Origin: Sphaerolaimus hirsutus
Lineage: Eukaryota > Nematoda > Chromadorea > Monhysterida > Sphaerolaimidae
Reading direction: 5' to 3'
Assembly: GCA_964036195.1 (NCBI GenBank)
Contig: OZ038458.1
Location: 6,262,001 to 6,326,000 of the forward strand
DNA length: 64,000 nt
Shown: piece by piece, positions 44,695-55,943 of the stretch
How the letters are laid out: each line of letters opens with the position of its first letter
Numbering within the stretch: the first letter of the stretch is position 1
Translations under genes and position numbers: made by a program
The notes under the pieces: generated by a model
Seen by the model: only the letters and a program-made list of their open reading frames with translations
What the model was told of the DNA's origin: nothing
Databases searched by the model: none

Positions 44695-45902
44695 TGAGTA
44701 TAACCGAGGGAATCCCGATCGGTAACCTTCCCGATCGGTAAGCTCTCGATCGGTAAGCCAAAGTATGGCAATCGGTAAGCCAAAGTGTGTCGATGGGTAA
44801 GCCGCAGGCAATTTTTATTTTTGACTCGATCGGTAAGCCACAGTGTATTGATTGTTAACCCGACTATCTCGATTGGTAAGCCGCGAGCGTATCGCCGCCG
44901 ACACATCGGCACATGGACACATCGCCAAAAAGTCTACTATCTTGCCGCGGCATATAATTACTCCATACGTATGTATGTATGTATGTATACTCCGCTTACT
45001 TTACACCTTGCACGCGTGGTTCCAGCTGGAAGTGTGCCAACGATGGTTAACGCGTGCGAGTTTCGTAAAAAGATGACAAAATTGATTGTTGTTATAGTGC
45101 TATTCATTAACATATACACATCGATGAATTTTTTTCATCTTTTTACAGTAATCGTATGATTTGATGATCATTGGCACGCTTCCAACACGAGACATAAATC
45201 AGTGCGAGGGCAGAGTATCATGTACGCCGAATACCGTATTTCCTCGAAATACCCCCCCCCCCCTTGAAATACCCCCCCCCCTCGTTTGACCCCCCCCCCT
45301 CTCGAGACCACTATGAAACAATCACCCCCCCCTCGAAATACCCCCCCCCCAAATTGAGTGTAAAGAGAACGTACATGACAAATACTGCAGTTTGTGTTCC
45401 GCGTAGTGCAGAACACACGTTAAAACAATGTCGGAATCATGTTAGAACAGTGTTTATACCATCTACGTACTAATATTAGTCTACAGAACCTTATAAATGG
45501 CGGTTTTTGTTGCATTTTTCGACGTCTGCGTACGTTTCAGACGACAATTTCGTACTTGGTTTTCAAAAATTTTCTTGTGAAATAATAACCCCCCCCCTCG
45601 AAATACCCCCCCCCCCCTCGTTTAACCCCCCCCCCCTCTCGGGACCACTATGAAACAATCACCCCCCGGGGGGTATTTCGAGGAAATACGGTATATGCGT
45701 GTGGTACGTTTGTATTGCGGCTTACCGATCGAGACATTGGCTTTACAATCGATATACCATGGGTTACCAATCGAGATACTTTGTTAGACTTTGTGTGGCT
45801 TACCCATCGACACACTTTGGCTTACCAATCGACATACTTTGGCTTACCGATCGAGAGCTTACCGATCGGGAAGGTTACCGATCGCTATACTCTCAGTATA
45901 AC
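44695..45902. mobile_element. Foldback element with CGATCGGTAAGCC arms and a nested poly-C element
   Basis: The left arm (44697-44890) repeats CGATCGGTAAGCCAAAGT; the right arm (45710-45890) is its inverse (ACTTTGGCTTACCGATCG). The core at 44990-45225 matches that of 29290-29560. The poly-C element at 45232-45693 is inside. Confidence 0.92.
45232..45693. mobile_element. Poly-C foldback element (full copy)
   Basis: Ends TACCGTATTTCCTCGAAATA and TATTTCGAGGAAATACGGTA; C runs near both ends; core with AATTGAGTGTAAAGAGAACG and GTTTATACCATCTACGTAC. Confidence 0.95.
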
Positions 45903-46315
45903 CTGGGTGTTCTTATTTGGTGGCTTTTCGGTCTTCGGTGTGCAACAGCGTTGCAGCGCAGTTGCGATTTTGCACAGCTTTTATTGCCAGTGTGAATGCA
46001 AGCTCGACTGCGCGCGCATGAAACAGACCGATCGACCATCCAAAAATATAAAACTGTTAGCATAGGTGTGCTAACATTCACATTACATTAAGGCTTGAAA
46101 CACAGTGGTCCAGCTGTATTGTTTCTATCTCAGCCCTGCCGGGAGCCAATTCAAGTGTACCAGTGGAACGAAAAGTGTCGAGTGCTAATAAAGTGTGAAA
46201 AGTGACTTCTTGAGAAAAAATTATTTTGTTTAGAAATTCACTTAGAACTAAGTACTTAACTTGGATGGAACTTGAAAAAGTGAATGGCGCCAGCGCCAAA
46301 AACCTGCCCAGACGT

Positions 46316-46400
46316 ATCTCCCAGAGTACGTAGACCCTGTAAAATGTCAAATGTCTTGCAGTGTCATGTAAAATCGCAGACGAAGTTTCCTGGAGCCGAT
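46316..46400. repeat. TGACATTT family fragment
   Basis: GTAGACCCTGTAAAATGTCA followed by TGTCATGTAAAAT; left half only. A GGCGCCAGCGCC word lies just upstream (46285). Confidence 0.6.
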
Positions 46401-46497
46401 CCTGAATGTTTAATCGGGCTGCCCGAAAAAAAGTCGGGCAAACCAAAACCCGCGCCAGGTCCCACTAAAGCGTCTGAAAGCTACACTGTGGCGGTAG

Positions 46498-46752
46498 GCG
46501 GTAGACTGTGTTTTCGGTTCCCGCGTGCCCCGGGCGGCCGGCCCGCTGTTTGCACAGCGCGCGGCTATTGCCGAGACGCCCGCGCATGTGCAGCGGCGGC
46601 GGCGCGGCACCTGCAGCTGCAGCTTGGAGCCGAGCGGCAGCGGCTGCCGCAGCGCGCGCTACATCGGCCGCAATCTCAGATCGCCGCATGTTTTTCAGCC
46701 TGTCGTTTCATATCGCGAAATAATTCAGATTTACCGTTTGACCGGTAGCTAA
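46498..46752 (+). other. CpG-rich patch with an 84-codon open frame, unrecognised
   Basis: About 250 bases of CpG-rich DNA in an AT-rich interval. The plus frame reads RVPRAAGPLFAQ, GTCSCSLEPSGSGCRSARYI and SPHVFQPVVSYREIIQIYR before TAA. Other frames are open too, as expected of GC-rich DNA. It may be a CpG-rich promoter or first exon 2 kb upstream of TENT5, or an exon of another gene. Confidence 0.3.
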
Positions 46753-47344
46753 ATGTGGGTTCATACGCCCACACGATACTTTCGTGAAGCCGCGCTACTA
46801 CATATTTATTATATTTTACGCAGTTTTTGTTTCATTGCGGTTTTATGGCGTCCGGTTGCATGGGCTTTACGTAGGTGTATAAAAATTTACTTTTTTATGC
46901 GACTGGCTGCTATTTATGCCCGTATAAATGCAATAGCTGACTCAGATTCTAACAAAGCTACCATAGGCCATATCATGCTATTAAAAGAGCATTAGAAACG
47001 TAAAAACCACCACTGTAAATAGATGAAAATAAATATTAAATTCCAGACCATATTTTATGACGATCAGTTACTGTAACACACTGAACAATATCGAATGCTA
47101 AAATAATGCGATGTGTGCACTTGATTTGATTGCCACCAGGTTGATACCCCCGTCCGGTCGCGGTGAGACAAAATTGCACCAAATTTCAATGCGTCGAATG
47201 TGCACTTAAATAGATCGGAACCTCGTTTTCTGCAACAGTCCAAACCGGTTTCGAATTAAGGAACTTGAGTAAAATAACACTAGTCTCAGTTCACGAAACC
47301 CGCTCAAAGCAGTCGAGCAAAACAACGGAAGCAGCGAAACTTGA

Positions 47345-47535
47345 GCGCATCACATTTGGCGCGGTATCGTCCAAGCGCGGCCGAGCGGCAGAAAGCAGCC
47401 GAGTAGGCGTATGAGCGGCGGCGCCGCTAGTCGCATGCTTTCACAGCCGCCCATGCCTTCCATTGATGAATGCGCTACTAGCGCCGCGGCGCCGGCCGCC
47501 CCGCCGCCAGTACTTGCATACGAACGTAGTTGTGT
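47345..47535 (+). other. CpG-rich patch with possible short 5' exon
   Basis: A second CpG-rich patch 1.2 kb upstream of the TENT5 start. An ATG at 47411 begins MSGGAASRMLSQPPMPSIDE, then an Ala/Pro run with a donor-like GTACTT. Its phase does not fit 48761, so it is not joined to the TENT5 model. Promoter, 5' UTR or unrelated exon are all possible. Confidence 0.25.
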
Positions 47536-47689
47536 ATGCGCCAAAGCGAACCGGTACATTTGCATAATATGTAAGAGCAATTGCAAGAACCGATGCACTT
47601 AGCACTTTACATAGTCAAAATTCACTAGTTCACGTGATACCAAGTGCGCACTTTAGATTTTGCACAATTGGTTTTGCATATGCAAATGA

Positions 47690-47780
47690 ACCGGTCCGCC
47701 CGGCAGCGGGGGGAAGTGCGGCGCGTGGGCGTGCGCCGCGGCCGAAAAAACATTCGCCCTAGCGCTGAAACATTCGCTCG
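47690..47780. other. CpG-rich patch
   Basis: A short run rich in CGGCAGCGG and GCGCGTGG upstream of TENT5. With the two patches before it, it suggests a promoter region; I see no open frame of note. Confidence 0.25.
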
Positions 47781-48777
47781 CTAGCCGACCAGCTACCTAG
47801 TCGGCTAGACTAGACCCGATGCAATGTTCCCACTGATTTTCGCGCCGCATTAATCCGTTTTTACATACTTTTTACGGCCGCCGATACTTTTGCGAAATGT
47901 TTTCGGTAACTTGGGCGGACCGGTAAACAAACAGATAAACAATTTTCAGGGCCCCCAGACCGAATATAAACAATTTCCACTTCCAGGTGTGCGCGGCTGT
48001 GCTAAGCCTATCAAATGTATAAATTTTCCATCATTTAAGCAGAGGACAAATATCATGCAAATTTTAATAAAATATATTAAAATCACATGAAAATTTGTAA
48101 ACAGGTTATTATTAGTCCCACAACCGGTCCCATATAACGAGCACAGAACCTCGCGATGGTTTCTCTTATTTATTACCTACATTACATCACATTCCTCAGT
48201 GTAGCCAGTTAACTTAAACCACTTCATGTATCGAAAAATATGTGTTATATACTTATACTCAAATACCTACAAGTACATATTTTATAGAGGGTGAAAGTGG
48301 CAATATAAGGCAATTAATTTAATGACATTGACATTTCATTAATCATCGGAAAATGCGAATTAGGCCCCGCGTATCGTCTGTATTGAATCGGACTAAAAAC
48401 ATCTTATCTTATGTAAAAACAAAAACTTTGAATTGCTGCAAACCTTTAAAAAACAACCTACGTATGGCACTCATACAAATACAAGTGGGTAAACACTATA
48501 CTCTGAACATTAGTATACAATATACAAGTAGTACGGCATTGATAAATTAGGTGATTCTGAGTTAAGTACCCTCCAAAGCCGCAACATTTCGACCGCACTG
48601 CGTACATAAATACAACCAAAAACACAACTCTCAACACAATTTCCACCAAACCACCAAACATCGCAGACCACAACGCCCAGGGTGCAGTGCACTGCAGTCG
48701 GCCCAAAACCCGCACTAACAATATCTCGGCGGCGCTAAAACCTTCCCGAAATTCAATCAGTCAACCTGACGCCGACG
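47780..48777. other. TENT5 upstream region
   Basis: AT-rich, without recognised repeats. The transcription start and any 5' non-coding exon are not visible by eye. Confidence 0.4.
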
Positions 48778-49092
48778 ATGCTATCCGGCTGGCCGGTGGC
48801 CATGCCGAACTTGGCGCCGCGCGGCACCGCGGTGGGCCGGCGCCGGTCCAAGAGCGACACGGACGGCGCCGCGCCGCAGCAATTGGAACTGGGCCCGCTG
48901 GGGCTGTGGCCCCACGGGCACCAGTGGGCGGCGGGCGACACGGCGGCCGCGATGGTGCCCAACATGGCCTCCACGGCGACCAGGTCGATGTCGTGCGCGT
49001 CGCTGTTGGCGGCGGGCCAACTGCCGCTGCAGCAACCGTCCGGGCAGCCGCAGCAGTTGCTCAGGTCGCAGGCGAGACTCACGCCGGCGCAG
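48778..49092 (+). CDS. TENT5: TENT5 exon 1 (N-terminal extension)
   Basis: GC-rich. The first in-frame ATG is at 48778 ([16 protein letters not shown]). It continues with [10 protein letters not shown] and ends LTPAQ before donor GTACGG, flowing into [16 protein letters not shown] of the conserved domain. There is no family match before residue 100. An acceptor (AATCAG, ending 48760) lies just upstream, so an earlier 5' exon is possible. Confidence 0.75.
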
Positions 49093-52000
49093 GTACGGTT
49101 CGGGTGTTTGATTGATGAGTGGGAAATTTCTTGAAGGGTGGTAGATACCCGACGGAAAACATGTATCATGGCGCGATTAAACACAATATTTGTGAGAGAT
49201 TGCTCATTGCGCATAACAAAATACGATGAAAGCTTCAAAATTTTTGATTATTTTAACAGGCTCAATTAACTTCGCTTTCGGCCCACACATACACACACAC
49301 TAGTTGACATCGCAAAGAAATGTCAACTGAATGTCAACTCAATAACACAAAAAGATTTTTCAAGCATCACACTTGACAGAAACAATGAAAAAAAGTGTCA
49401 CGATACAAAAAAATTGAAATCACATAAATAACCAAATTTAGTTGACACAAAATTTGACGTGAACTAGTGTGTGTGGGTGGGCCCTTCGAGCAATAAAACA
49501 ACAAACCTAAAACACACCGCAACCCCCCATTTCAACCCCCCCCCCAGGTGCGCACCCTGCGCGCGGTGCTGCACGAAACGTTCGAAGTGCACGGCAGCCG
49601 GTGCGCCACGGGCAGCGGCCACCGCTGGCCCACCCTGTACGTGCGCCTGCGCGAACTGGTCAACGCCATCCGGCAGAGGCTGGTGGCCGCCGGCCTGCCC
49701 GCCAGGGGCGTCAAGTTGAACGGCGGCGCCGCCAGTCATATACTCGCCGCCGGCGAGTTTCCATTCTCCGATGTGGATCTCATTTTTCACGTGCCCCTCA
49801 GTACGACCGCCGATTTCGATAAGGTGGGTTTTTGGGGAGGTTTTTCGGTGGTTGGGGTATTTTGGTTGAGGTACCGCACACTGTGAAGTGTCGAATGGCA
49901 TGTGAAATGACATACCTACATGTTTGTCAGTTGTCATGCAAATGTTCAGTAATAAAATCTCTTTCGATTGACATTTTACACTTTACAAGGTGCGGGATTG
50001 CTCTAGGTTGTGTTTGAATTTTGTACATGAGGGATGAAATAATATGTTGGCCTGACAGCCCTTTGGATTTCACTTTGGATCGCAAGATTAATCACGTCTG
50101 AATCGCGCACGGGTATCATTATCACCCGCTGCCATCACAAACAACCATATTACATCGGGCAGGGTATTATCTCGAATTCAATAAATCGGGATGCCCGAAG
50201 TAAGAGTCGGGTAAAGTGAATTTCGGGCCAAATTAACTGATTGTCATAAACATCACAGGTGCGCGACATCGTACTGGACGCACTGCATGCATTTGTACCG
50301 GCGAACGTTTCATCGGCAGTCGACAGGAATACACTTCGGTTGGTTGATATAAACGAAATGCCTCTGAGTGGTTTCGATTTAATTGTATTTTGATGGGTGT
50401 AATCTTTGTAGGCTAACTTGCCATACACATGAAACGAAAGTGCTATTAAAACTGATAAAAACGCTACAATATCCTTAACTGTCACCAGTGACAAATTCCA
50501 GTGCCCTCCCCATCATTTACCCACCACCCACAAGGGTTAAAATGATCTACCAAATGGTAAAATAGTAAGCAGCACTTTTCACACCAAAAATCCAGCACAG
50601 ACAGCAAAATAAACCACAAAAAACACTAACACCACCCAACCCACAAAACCCCCCAACTAATCACCACAACTCAATTACCCCCCCCCCCCCGCAGCGAGGC
50701 GTACATGCGCAAGATGGTCAAAGTGTGCTCTGGGGCCGACCGCTGGTCGCTGTTCTGCGTGAACAACGACAGCGGCCGCTGCGTCGAATTGAAGTTCGTC
50801 GACCGGTGCCGCCGCGGCTTCGAGTTTTCAGTTGACAGTTTCCAGTTGACATTGGACCGGCTGCTGGACGAGCAGCAGGGCGGCGCGGCGGCCGCCGGCG
50901 ACAGGTGCCCGCTCGTGCTGGCCGAGAGTATGTATGGCGATTTTAAGGTGGGTTGTGGGTGGGATTGGACGCAACTTTGTGGAGTGGTTTACTGACTGGA
51001 TAATTTCAAATTTAATTAGCCCATCTGGTGCCACCATCCCCAGACCCTGTAAAATGTCAAACGTAAAGTGTCAAAAGTCATGTAAAATGCCCTGTAAAAT
51101 GCCAAAAGTCCAGTAAAAAATAACATTTGACCTTTTACAGGGTCTCGGAGTGACCGCTGAACAATGTCATTGAATACGAAGTTTTCAAATTACCCTATCC
51201 ATCAAAAAACATTCTCAAAAAGATTCTCAAAAACATTCTAAATAACATTCTCAAAAACATTAGGTGCTTTCAGTCAGTAAATAGGAGTTTTTTTACCGCG
51301 TATGAAACAGTTTATGCAGAAATCGCGATCGATTTTCACTAATAAATTATTTACTATATGACAAAGCACATATTTTGCGGGGCAGTCGTAATTGACAAGT
51401 AAAATAAAGTTAAAGTGAAGTATGAAAAAAGTGACAAGTTTTTCACTTTCCCAACGCGCACACGTACAAAAAAAAGAAACCACTCAAAACAACCCCCCTC
51501 AACCCCCCCCCCCCTCAAAACGCAGACAGCAGTGCGTCATCTAGACGAGCGTCTGATCGACACGCGGCGGCCGGAAGAGATCCGCGGCGGGGGTCTTTTG
51601 AAGTATTGCGCCCTGCTGACGCGCGGCTACAGGCCGGCCAAGCCGTGGAAGTGCAGGCAGCTCGAGCGCTACATGTGCTCGCGCTTCTTCATCGACTTCC
51701 CCGATGTGCGCACGCAGGTCTGTGGTTTGGGGGCACTCACAGGCCCTGTAAAATGTCAAATGTCATGCAAAGTGTCAAAAGTCACGGAAAATGCCCTGCA
51801 AAATGGCAAACGTACGTAGCCATTTTACAAGGCATTTTCCATGACTTTTGACACTTTGCATGACATTTTACATTTTACAGGGCTTTTTACAGGGTCTGGG
51901 AGTGGCGCTGGGGTGGTGTTTTGATATTATAAATATTTTTGTGGGGCGAAATATTCACCCATAATAATTGCGATGAATTTGCGAATTTCAAAATTTTAAA

Positions 52001-53868
52001 ACTTTGTGATAAAAACAAAGGGGCTGGTGAATAAAAAACTTGCCACGTTTTGGTACCTGTTGGCGATTGCATCTGGTTGGCAAAAATTTTCTGGAAAGAA
52101 TAATTAAATGAGCAAAGTGTTAAAAGTGCCAAATACCAAAAAAACCTATCTCCAATCTATCAAATCAACAAACCCCCCCAACCCCACAGGAGGCAAAACT
52201 GCTGGGCTACCTGTACGGGCATCTGAACCCTGCAGGCGCGGTCTCGGCAGCCACGCAACAGGCAGCCGCCGCGCCCGGTGTCGGGCTTGAAGGGGCCAAA
52301 TCGAGACCCGTCACGCCCGCGCAGAGGTCCGCCAGCGACGGCAGCAGCATAATGGTGAGTTGTTGGCGTGGCTGTATTTGGAGTGTTTGGGGGGGGGGGG
52401 GGTTGGTTTTTTGGGAAGAGGTAAGTTGGAAGAGTGCGATTTTACATAGCTGTGTATTTTACATACCGCAGCAGTGACGTCTAACTGGGTGAACACTGAT
52501 GGAAAAGCGCCAGTAAAAATGGCGCCAGTCGCTGGTGCCATTGAAGCGCGCCAGCAGCCAATCAATTCCACATATCGTCAAATTGACATGGGCGTCACTG
52601 ATAATTTCCTCATGGAGAGTGAAGCGTCAAGTAAATTGTAGACAAGTATCGCGTGTTCACCACTTAAGCAAACCCATCAAGCTTCAAATTTACAAACAGC
52701 AACGCAGAGTAGCCCAAAAGTGCCCACTAAACAATCAACCAGCCAAAACACAACACCCCCAAAATCCGCAGTCTGACGACTCGGAGAGCACGGCGGCGAC
52801 GAGCAGCAGCGCGTCCAGCCTGGCCGCGCCCACGGCCGGCTACGGCGCCCAGTACGAATACCTGATGCTGTTGCACCGCATCGTGTCCGAGAGCACCGTC
52901 TGTCTGATGACCCACGAGAGGAGACAGACATTGTCCATGATCGAGCGCCTAGCTTACCAGGTGCGAGATTTGGTTTTGGGTGGCCTGTGGTCGATTTTGA
53001 AAGTGGGGAAGTGAAAAAGATGACTTTAACTGAACCAATTTGGAGAAGTAAAAAGTTAAAAAGTATGTTTTTAAGTGAAAAGTTTTCTTCTCTTTTAACT
53101 TCACATTTGTTTTTTTCGCTTCTCCACTTGTGGAATTGGCAACTAGGGTGTATTTTTTGTAATGGAAGTCTTCAATTCTACTCATGCTTCTGAATATATA
53201 CAAAATCAGAAATAAGACAGAACCACACATGTATAATTTTTCCTTGAAATAGCATAGAAAATCAACCATTGTCACAAAAACATGGTGCCTGGAAAAATGG
53301 AAAGGAAGTTTTGTGGGCATTTATGTAGTACAGAGCTGGCATTTTACTGTGTCTGGGACAAGCCCCTGGCATACATTTATGAATAAAGTTTTCACCACTT
53401 CTGCTGCCTTTGTAAAAGGGATCTTCATGAACCAAAATGTTCACTACACAAAAAATAGCGATGTTGGAAACTCCATTTTGTACACGGTACATAAAGCATA
53501 AGGCATTCATTTTATAGACCCATCCCCAATGGCAACCACAAACCAAAATATCCCCCCACACGCAGGTGCAAATGAACCACATCTACCTGCAGCAGCAGTT
53601 GCAGCATCAACAACAGCATGCACAAATCGCCAACAACATGCACCAAACAGCCACTCATCAACATCACCGTCAACAAGTGGGGCAAGCTGGCAAGGTGCCA
53701 ACACGCAGGCACCAGGAGAGGCCCCCACCTGCAGTTACACCCACTGCATCGGAGTGTTCCTGTGACAGGCACCAAAACCAGAATCAGAACCATGGAACCA
53801 ATGTGGCACCAAGGCAGATGCTGATGTACTTGCCGAGGAATGCAAATTATTGGATTCCCGTGGTGTAA
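48778..53868 (+). CDS. TENT5: TENT5/FAM46 non-canonical poly(A) polymerase (gene model, 8 exons)
   Basis: Exons: 48778-49092, 49548-49823, 50259-50338, 50695-50947, 51526-51717, 52190-52354, 52772-52960, 53566-53868. Phases agree throughout, giving about 590 residues. TENT5 proteins are cytoplasmic terminal nucleotidyltransferases that extend poly(A) tails of selected mRNAs. Seen here: the nucleotidyltransferase motif LNGGAASH (residues 162-169), the metal-binding DVD (180-182), ELKFVD (255-260), [33 protein letters not shown], and the C-terminal signature [15 protein letters not shown]. All catalytic landmarks look intact. It is longer than typical members (about 350-450): about 100 extra N-terminal residues, a low-complexity Ala/Ser insertion of about 60 residues across exons 6-7, and a Gln/His-rich C-terminus ending NYWIPVV. 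Every donor has GT with G at +5. It is convergent with CCDC174. Family identity is near certain; the start codon is the least certain part. Confidence 0.95.
49280..49484. mobile_element. MITE with CACACACTAGTTGACA ends in TENT5 intron 1
   Basis: Left ACACACACTAGTTGACATCG, right GAACTAGTGTGTGTGGG. It fills nearly half of the intron. Confidence 0.92.
49548..49823 (+). CDS. TENT5: TENT5 exon 2 (catalytic core)
   Basis: The acceptor is a C run followed by AG (ends 49547); the donor is GTGGGT at 49824. It encodes [19 protein letters not shown], then [13 protein letters not shown] and [12 protein letters not shown], which carry the glycine and aspartate motifs of the nucleotidyltransferase fold. 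Confidence 0.95.
49868..50010. repeat. TGACATTT foldback element in TENT5 intron 2
   Basis: Left GTACCGCACACTGTGAAGTG, right TTTACAAGGTGCGGGATTGC. Confidence 0.75.
50259..50338 (+). CDS. TENT5: TENT5 exon 3
   Basis: A short exon of 80 bases encoding [17 protein letters not shown], equivalent to the family's V-K-D-A-V-L-D-C-L-L-D-F-L-P. The donor GTTGGT (50339) leaves CG, which joins C at 50695 as Arg (TLR|EAYMRKM). Confidence 0.88.
50695..50947 (+). CDS. TENT5: TENT5 exon 4
   Basis: The acceptor is a C run then GCAG. It encodes [20 protein letters not shown], then [20 protein letters not shown] and ESMYGDFK, all strong TENT5 signatures. The donor is GTGGGT at 50948. Confidence 0.95.
51024..51160. 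repeat. TGACATTT foldback element in TENT5 intron 4
   Basis: Left TGGTGCCACCATCCCCAGAC, right TTTTACAGGGTCTCGGAGTG. Confidence 0.88.
51526..51717 (+). CDS. TENT5: TENT5 exon 5
   Basis: It encodes [20 protein letters not shown] and then [16 protein letters not shown], diagnostic for TENT5. Of three nearby AGs, the acceptor ending 51525 gives the best family alignment ([14 protein letters not shown]). The donor is GTCTGT at 51718. Confidence 0.93.
51733..51912. repeat. TGACATTT foldback element in TENT5 intron 5
   Basis: Left GGGGCACTCACAGGCCCTGT, right ACAGGGTCTGGGAGTGGCGC. It begins 15 bases after the exon 5 donor. Confidence 0.92.
52190..52354 (+). CDS. TENT5: TENT5 exon 6 (Ala-rich insertion)
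   Basis: It starts [12 protein letters not shown], the family's R-K-L-E-A-Y-L-x-N-H-F segment, then runs into an Ala/Gln/Pro-rich insertion not seen in usual members. The acceptor is CCCCACAG; the donor GTGAGT at 52355 is the only full-consensus donor in this gene. Confidence 0.85.
52772..52960 (+). CDS. TENT5: TENT5 exon 7 (C-terminal signature)
   Basis: A Ser/Thr/Ala-rich start ([13 protein letters not shown]), then [20 protein letters not shown] and [16 protein letters not shown], the conserved TENT5 C-terminal helices. The acceptor is ATCCGCAG; the donor is GTGCGA at 52961. Confidence 0.93.
53566..53868 (+). CDS. TENT5: TENT5 exon 8 (Gln/His-rich C-terminus)
   Basis: The acceptor CACACGCAG ends at 53565. 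It encodes a Gln/His/Asn-rich tail and ends [18 protein letters not shown] then TAA at 53866. The rest diverges from the family except for a final Trp-x-Pro similar to known C-termini. An AATAAA occurs near 54101. Confidence 0.82.
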   Translation: MQMNHIYLQQQLQHQQQHAQIANNMHQTATHQHHRQQVGQAGKVPTRRHQERPPPAVTPTASECSCDRHQNQNQNHGTNVAPRQMLMYLPRNANYWIPVV

Positions 53869-55943
53869 AAGAACAGCCAAAAACTAGCTTGGGCTTTACA
53901 ATGATTCACTAATTGTGGTTGTATAAATGCTTGTATGGTTATTGTAACAAATTGTGCTACAAACAGGTGTGGCACATTAGTTTTAACCACATTGTGCATG
54001 AGGTGAACACAAGTGGGTGTGACCTCTGATATTGTAATACTAGGGTGATTCATAAAGGTTCAAATCAAGGGTGAGTCTTTTACAAGGGATTATAATCAGA
54101 AAATAAAAGAAAAAGCATTTATTCTTCTATTCTGTGTTAAAGTTCCTTTCTTTGCACAGGAAGGTTTAGATTCTCATTCTGGGATGTCTTTGACACATTT
54201 TTTAGGAGTTTTTGTTCATACAAGGGTTCTCTTGCACATTTTGTACAGGTTTTCAATTATTTTTTTGTGCTATGATTTAAGAAAGCTTATAATTTTTAAT
54301 GTGTATTTACAAAGATCATCAACTACAAATTTCTTCCACCATTTTTCTCAGAGGTGAAATTTTACACTACCAAATTTTAAATATCAAAAACTTTTTTTTT
54401 CTTCTGCACACGTATGTAGTGGGATAGTTACATTTTGCATACTTTTAGTTTTATGTCACAAATCAGGAAGATCAATAGAATGTTTTTGAAAAAACAACTT
54501 TTGAGGTCATTTTAAGGAACGGGTGCTCTTGGTATATAGTGCAGTGCTGAAATGTTTACATAGATAAAACCACAAATATTGTAAACTGAGCTAAAAGTTA
54601 CAGCTACAGGTTACACTACCATAAAAATGATAGAAGAATAATGACACAATTCATAAATATTTACATGAACTCAGATCAAATAAGTATTTGGCAGTGCAAC
54701 CTTCAAGCTGAACATTTACCAAAATTGTGGGTTTCAGTTTTATGCTGTCTTTGTAACATGCATGTCCATATTTAGATTGCCAAGTGCAGAATAAAAACAG
54801 GTATCAGTAGTTGGCACTCTTCCAATAAGAAATGTTACACAGTACATTGTTAAGGTGAAATTGAATTGGCATGATGATTAGGGTCCAAAGTCACTCAGAA
54901 GTACACAGATAAAATCAAAATTGATGTTATCCCATTTTCTATTGTGTAAGAACACATTTGTTTTGTTTTTGTATCAGGATGATGGAATTCTATTTCTAGC
55001 CACAAGCGATTTAGCTGTTATACCCACAAAGGCATATTTTAGATCCACATTATTTAGATTAGAGGCATTCATCACAATATTTATTGTTTCATTTAGGCTA
55101 TTTCTGGTGGAAATTTCAGTGTTTTCTTTGTTGTTGTGAAACAAAAAACCAAATCGCAAGGCATGGTAGATAATGACATTCAGAAAGCTGGCTGTTTTAG
55201 GTGAGAGATTTTTATGTCATCAGCCATATTTGGTAAATGTTTAAAGTTTCTTTTTTGTGTAGCAAAATAGTTAAATACAGTATGTGATACATTTGTGCAA
55301 AACGGGAAAAAATTATGACTTGTCTTATCTTGTATCCAACATTACACCTCGTGTGCATGACATTCTCAGTGTATCGCAGACCGAAACTGATAAATAAATT
55401 AATAAAGACTTTGACTGTATAATTGTGGGCATCACCCATGCCCAAATACGATGCAAAACACGATATTTCATACTCAATTCGATATCCATCACATAATATA
55501 TATGTACATCAGACAACCAAAATCAATTTACCGACTCCCAAAAGCAGCACTATATGCAGGAAATTAAAAAACATATCAAACACATAGATTTTCCGGGATC
55601 GGGACACATCACTTTCGAAAATAGCTGGATGGTGGTGCAAATTCGTTACTGCGTTCACTACGCTGGCGCTCGTTCCACTCATCTTGGGACACTGCACAAT
55701 TTGCATTGTGTGGTACGATAATTAAAATAAAACGTAATTGATTTAACGACCCACGCAAAAAAAATTTATGAGAGCATGTTGGTGAGAAAAAAAATGTGAG
55801 ATAAAAAATCTAACATCTTACAACCAAAAAAAAGAAAACCCAATTGATGCATCTCACAATTCTGTCAAAAAAGCGAGAAATTACATAGGTATCCACAAAA
55901 CAACCCAGCCCCAAACTTTTCCCCCAAATAACCCCCCCCCCAA
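53869..55943. other. Convergent intergenic region between TENT5 and CCDC174
   Basis: AT-rich 3' sequences of both genes: AATAAA near 54101 on the plus strand. No coding signal; open frames of 60-78 codons look random. Confidence 0.5.
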
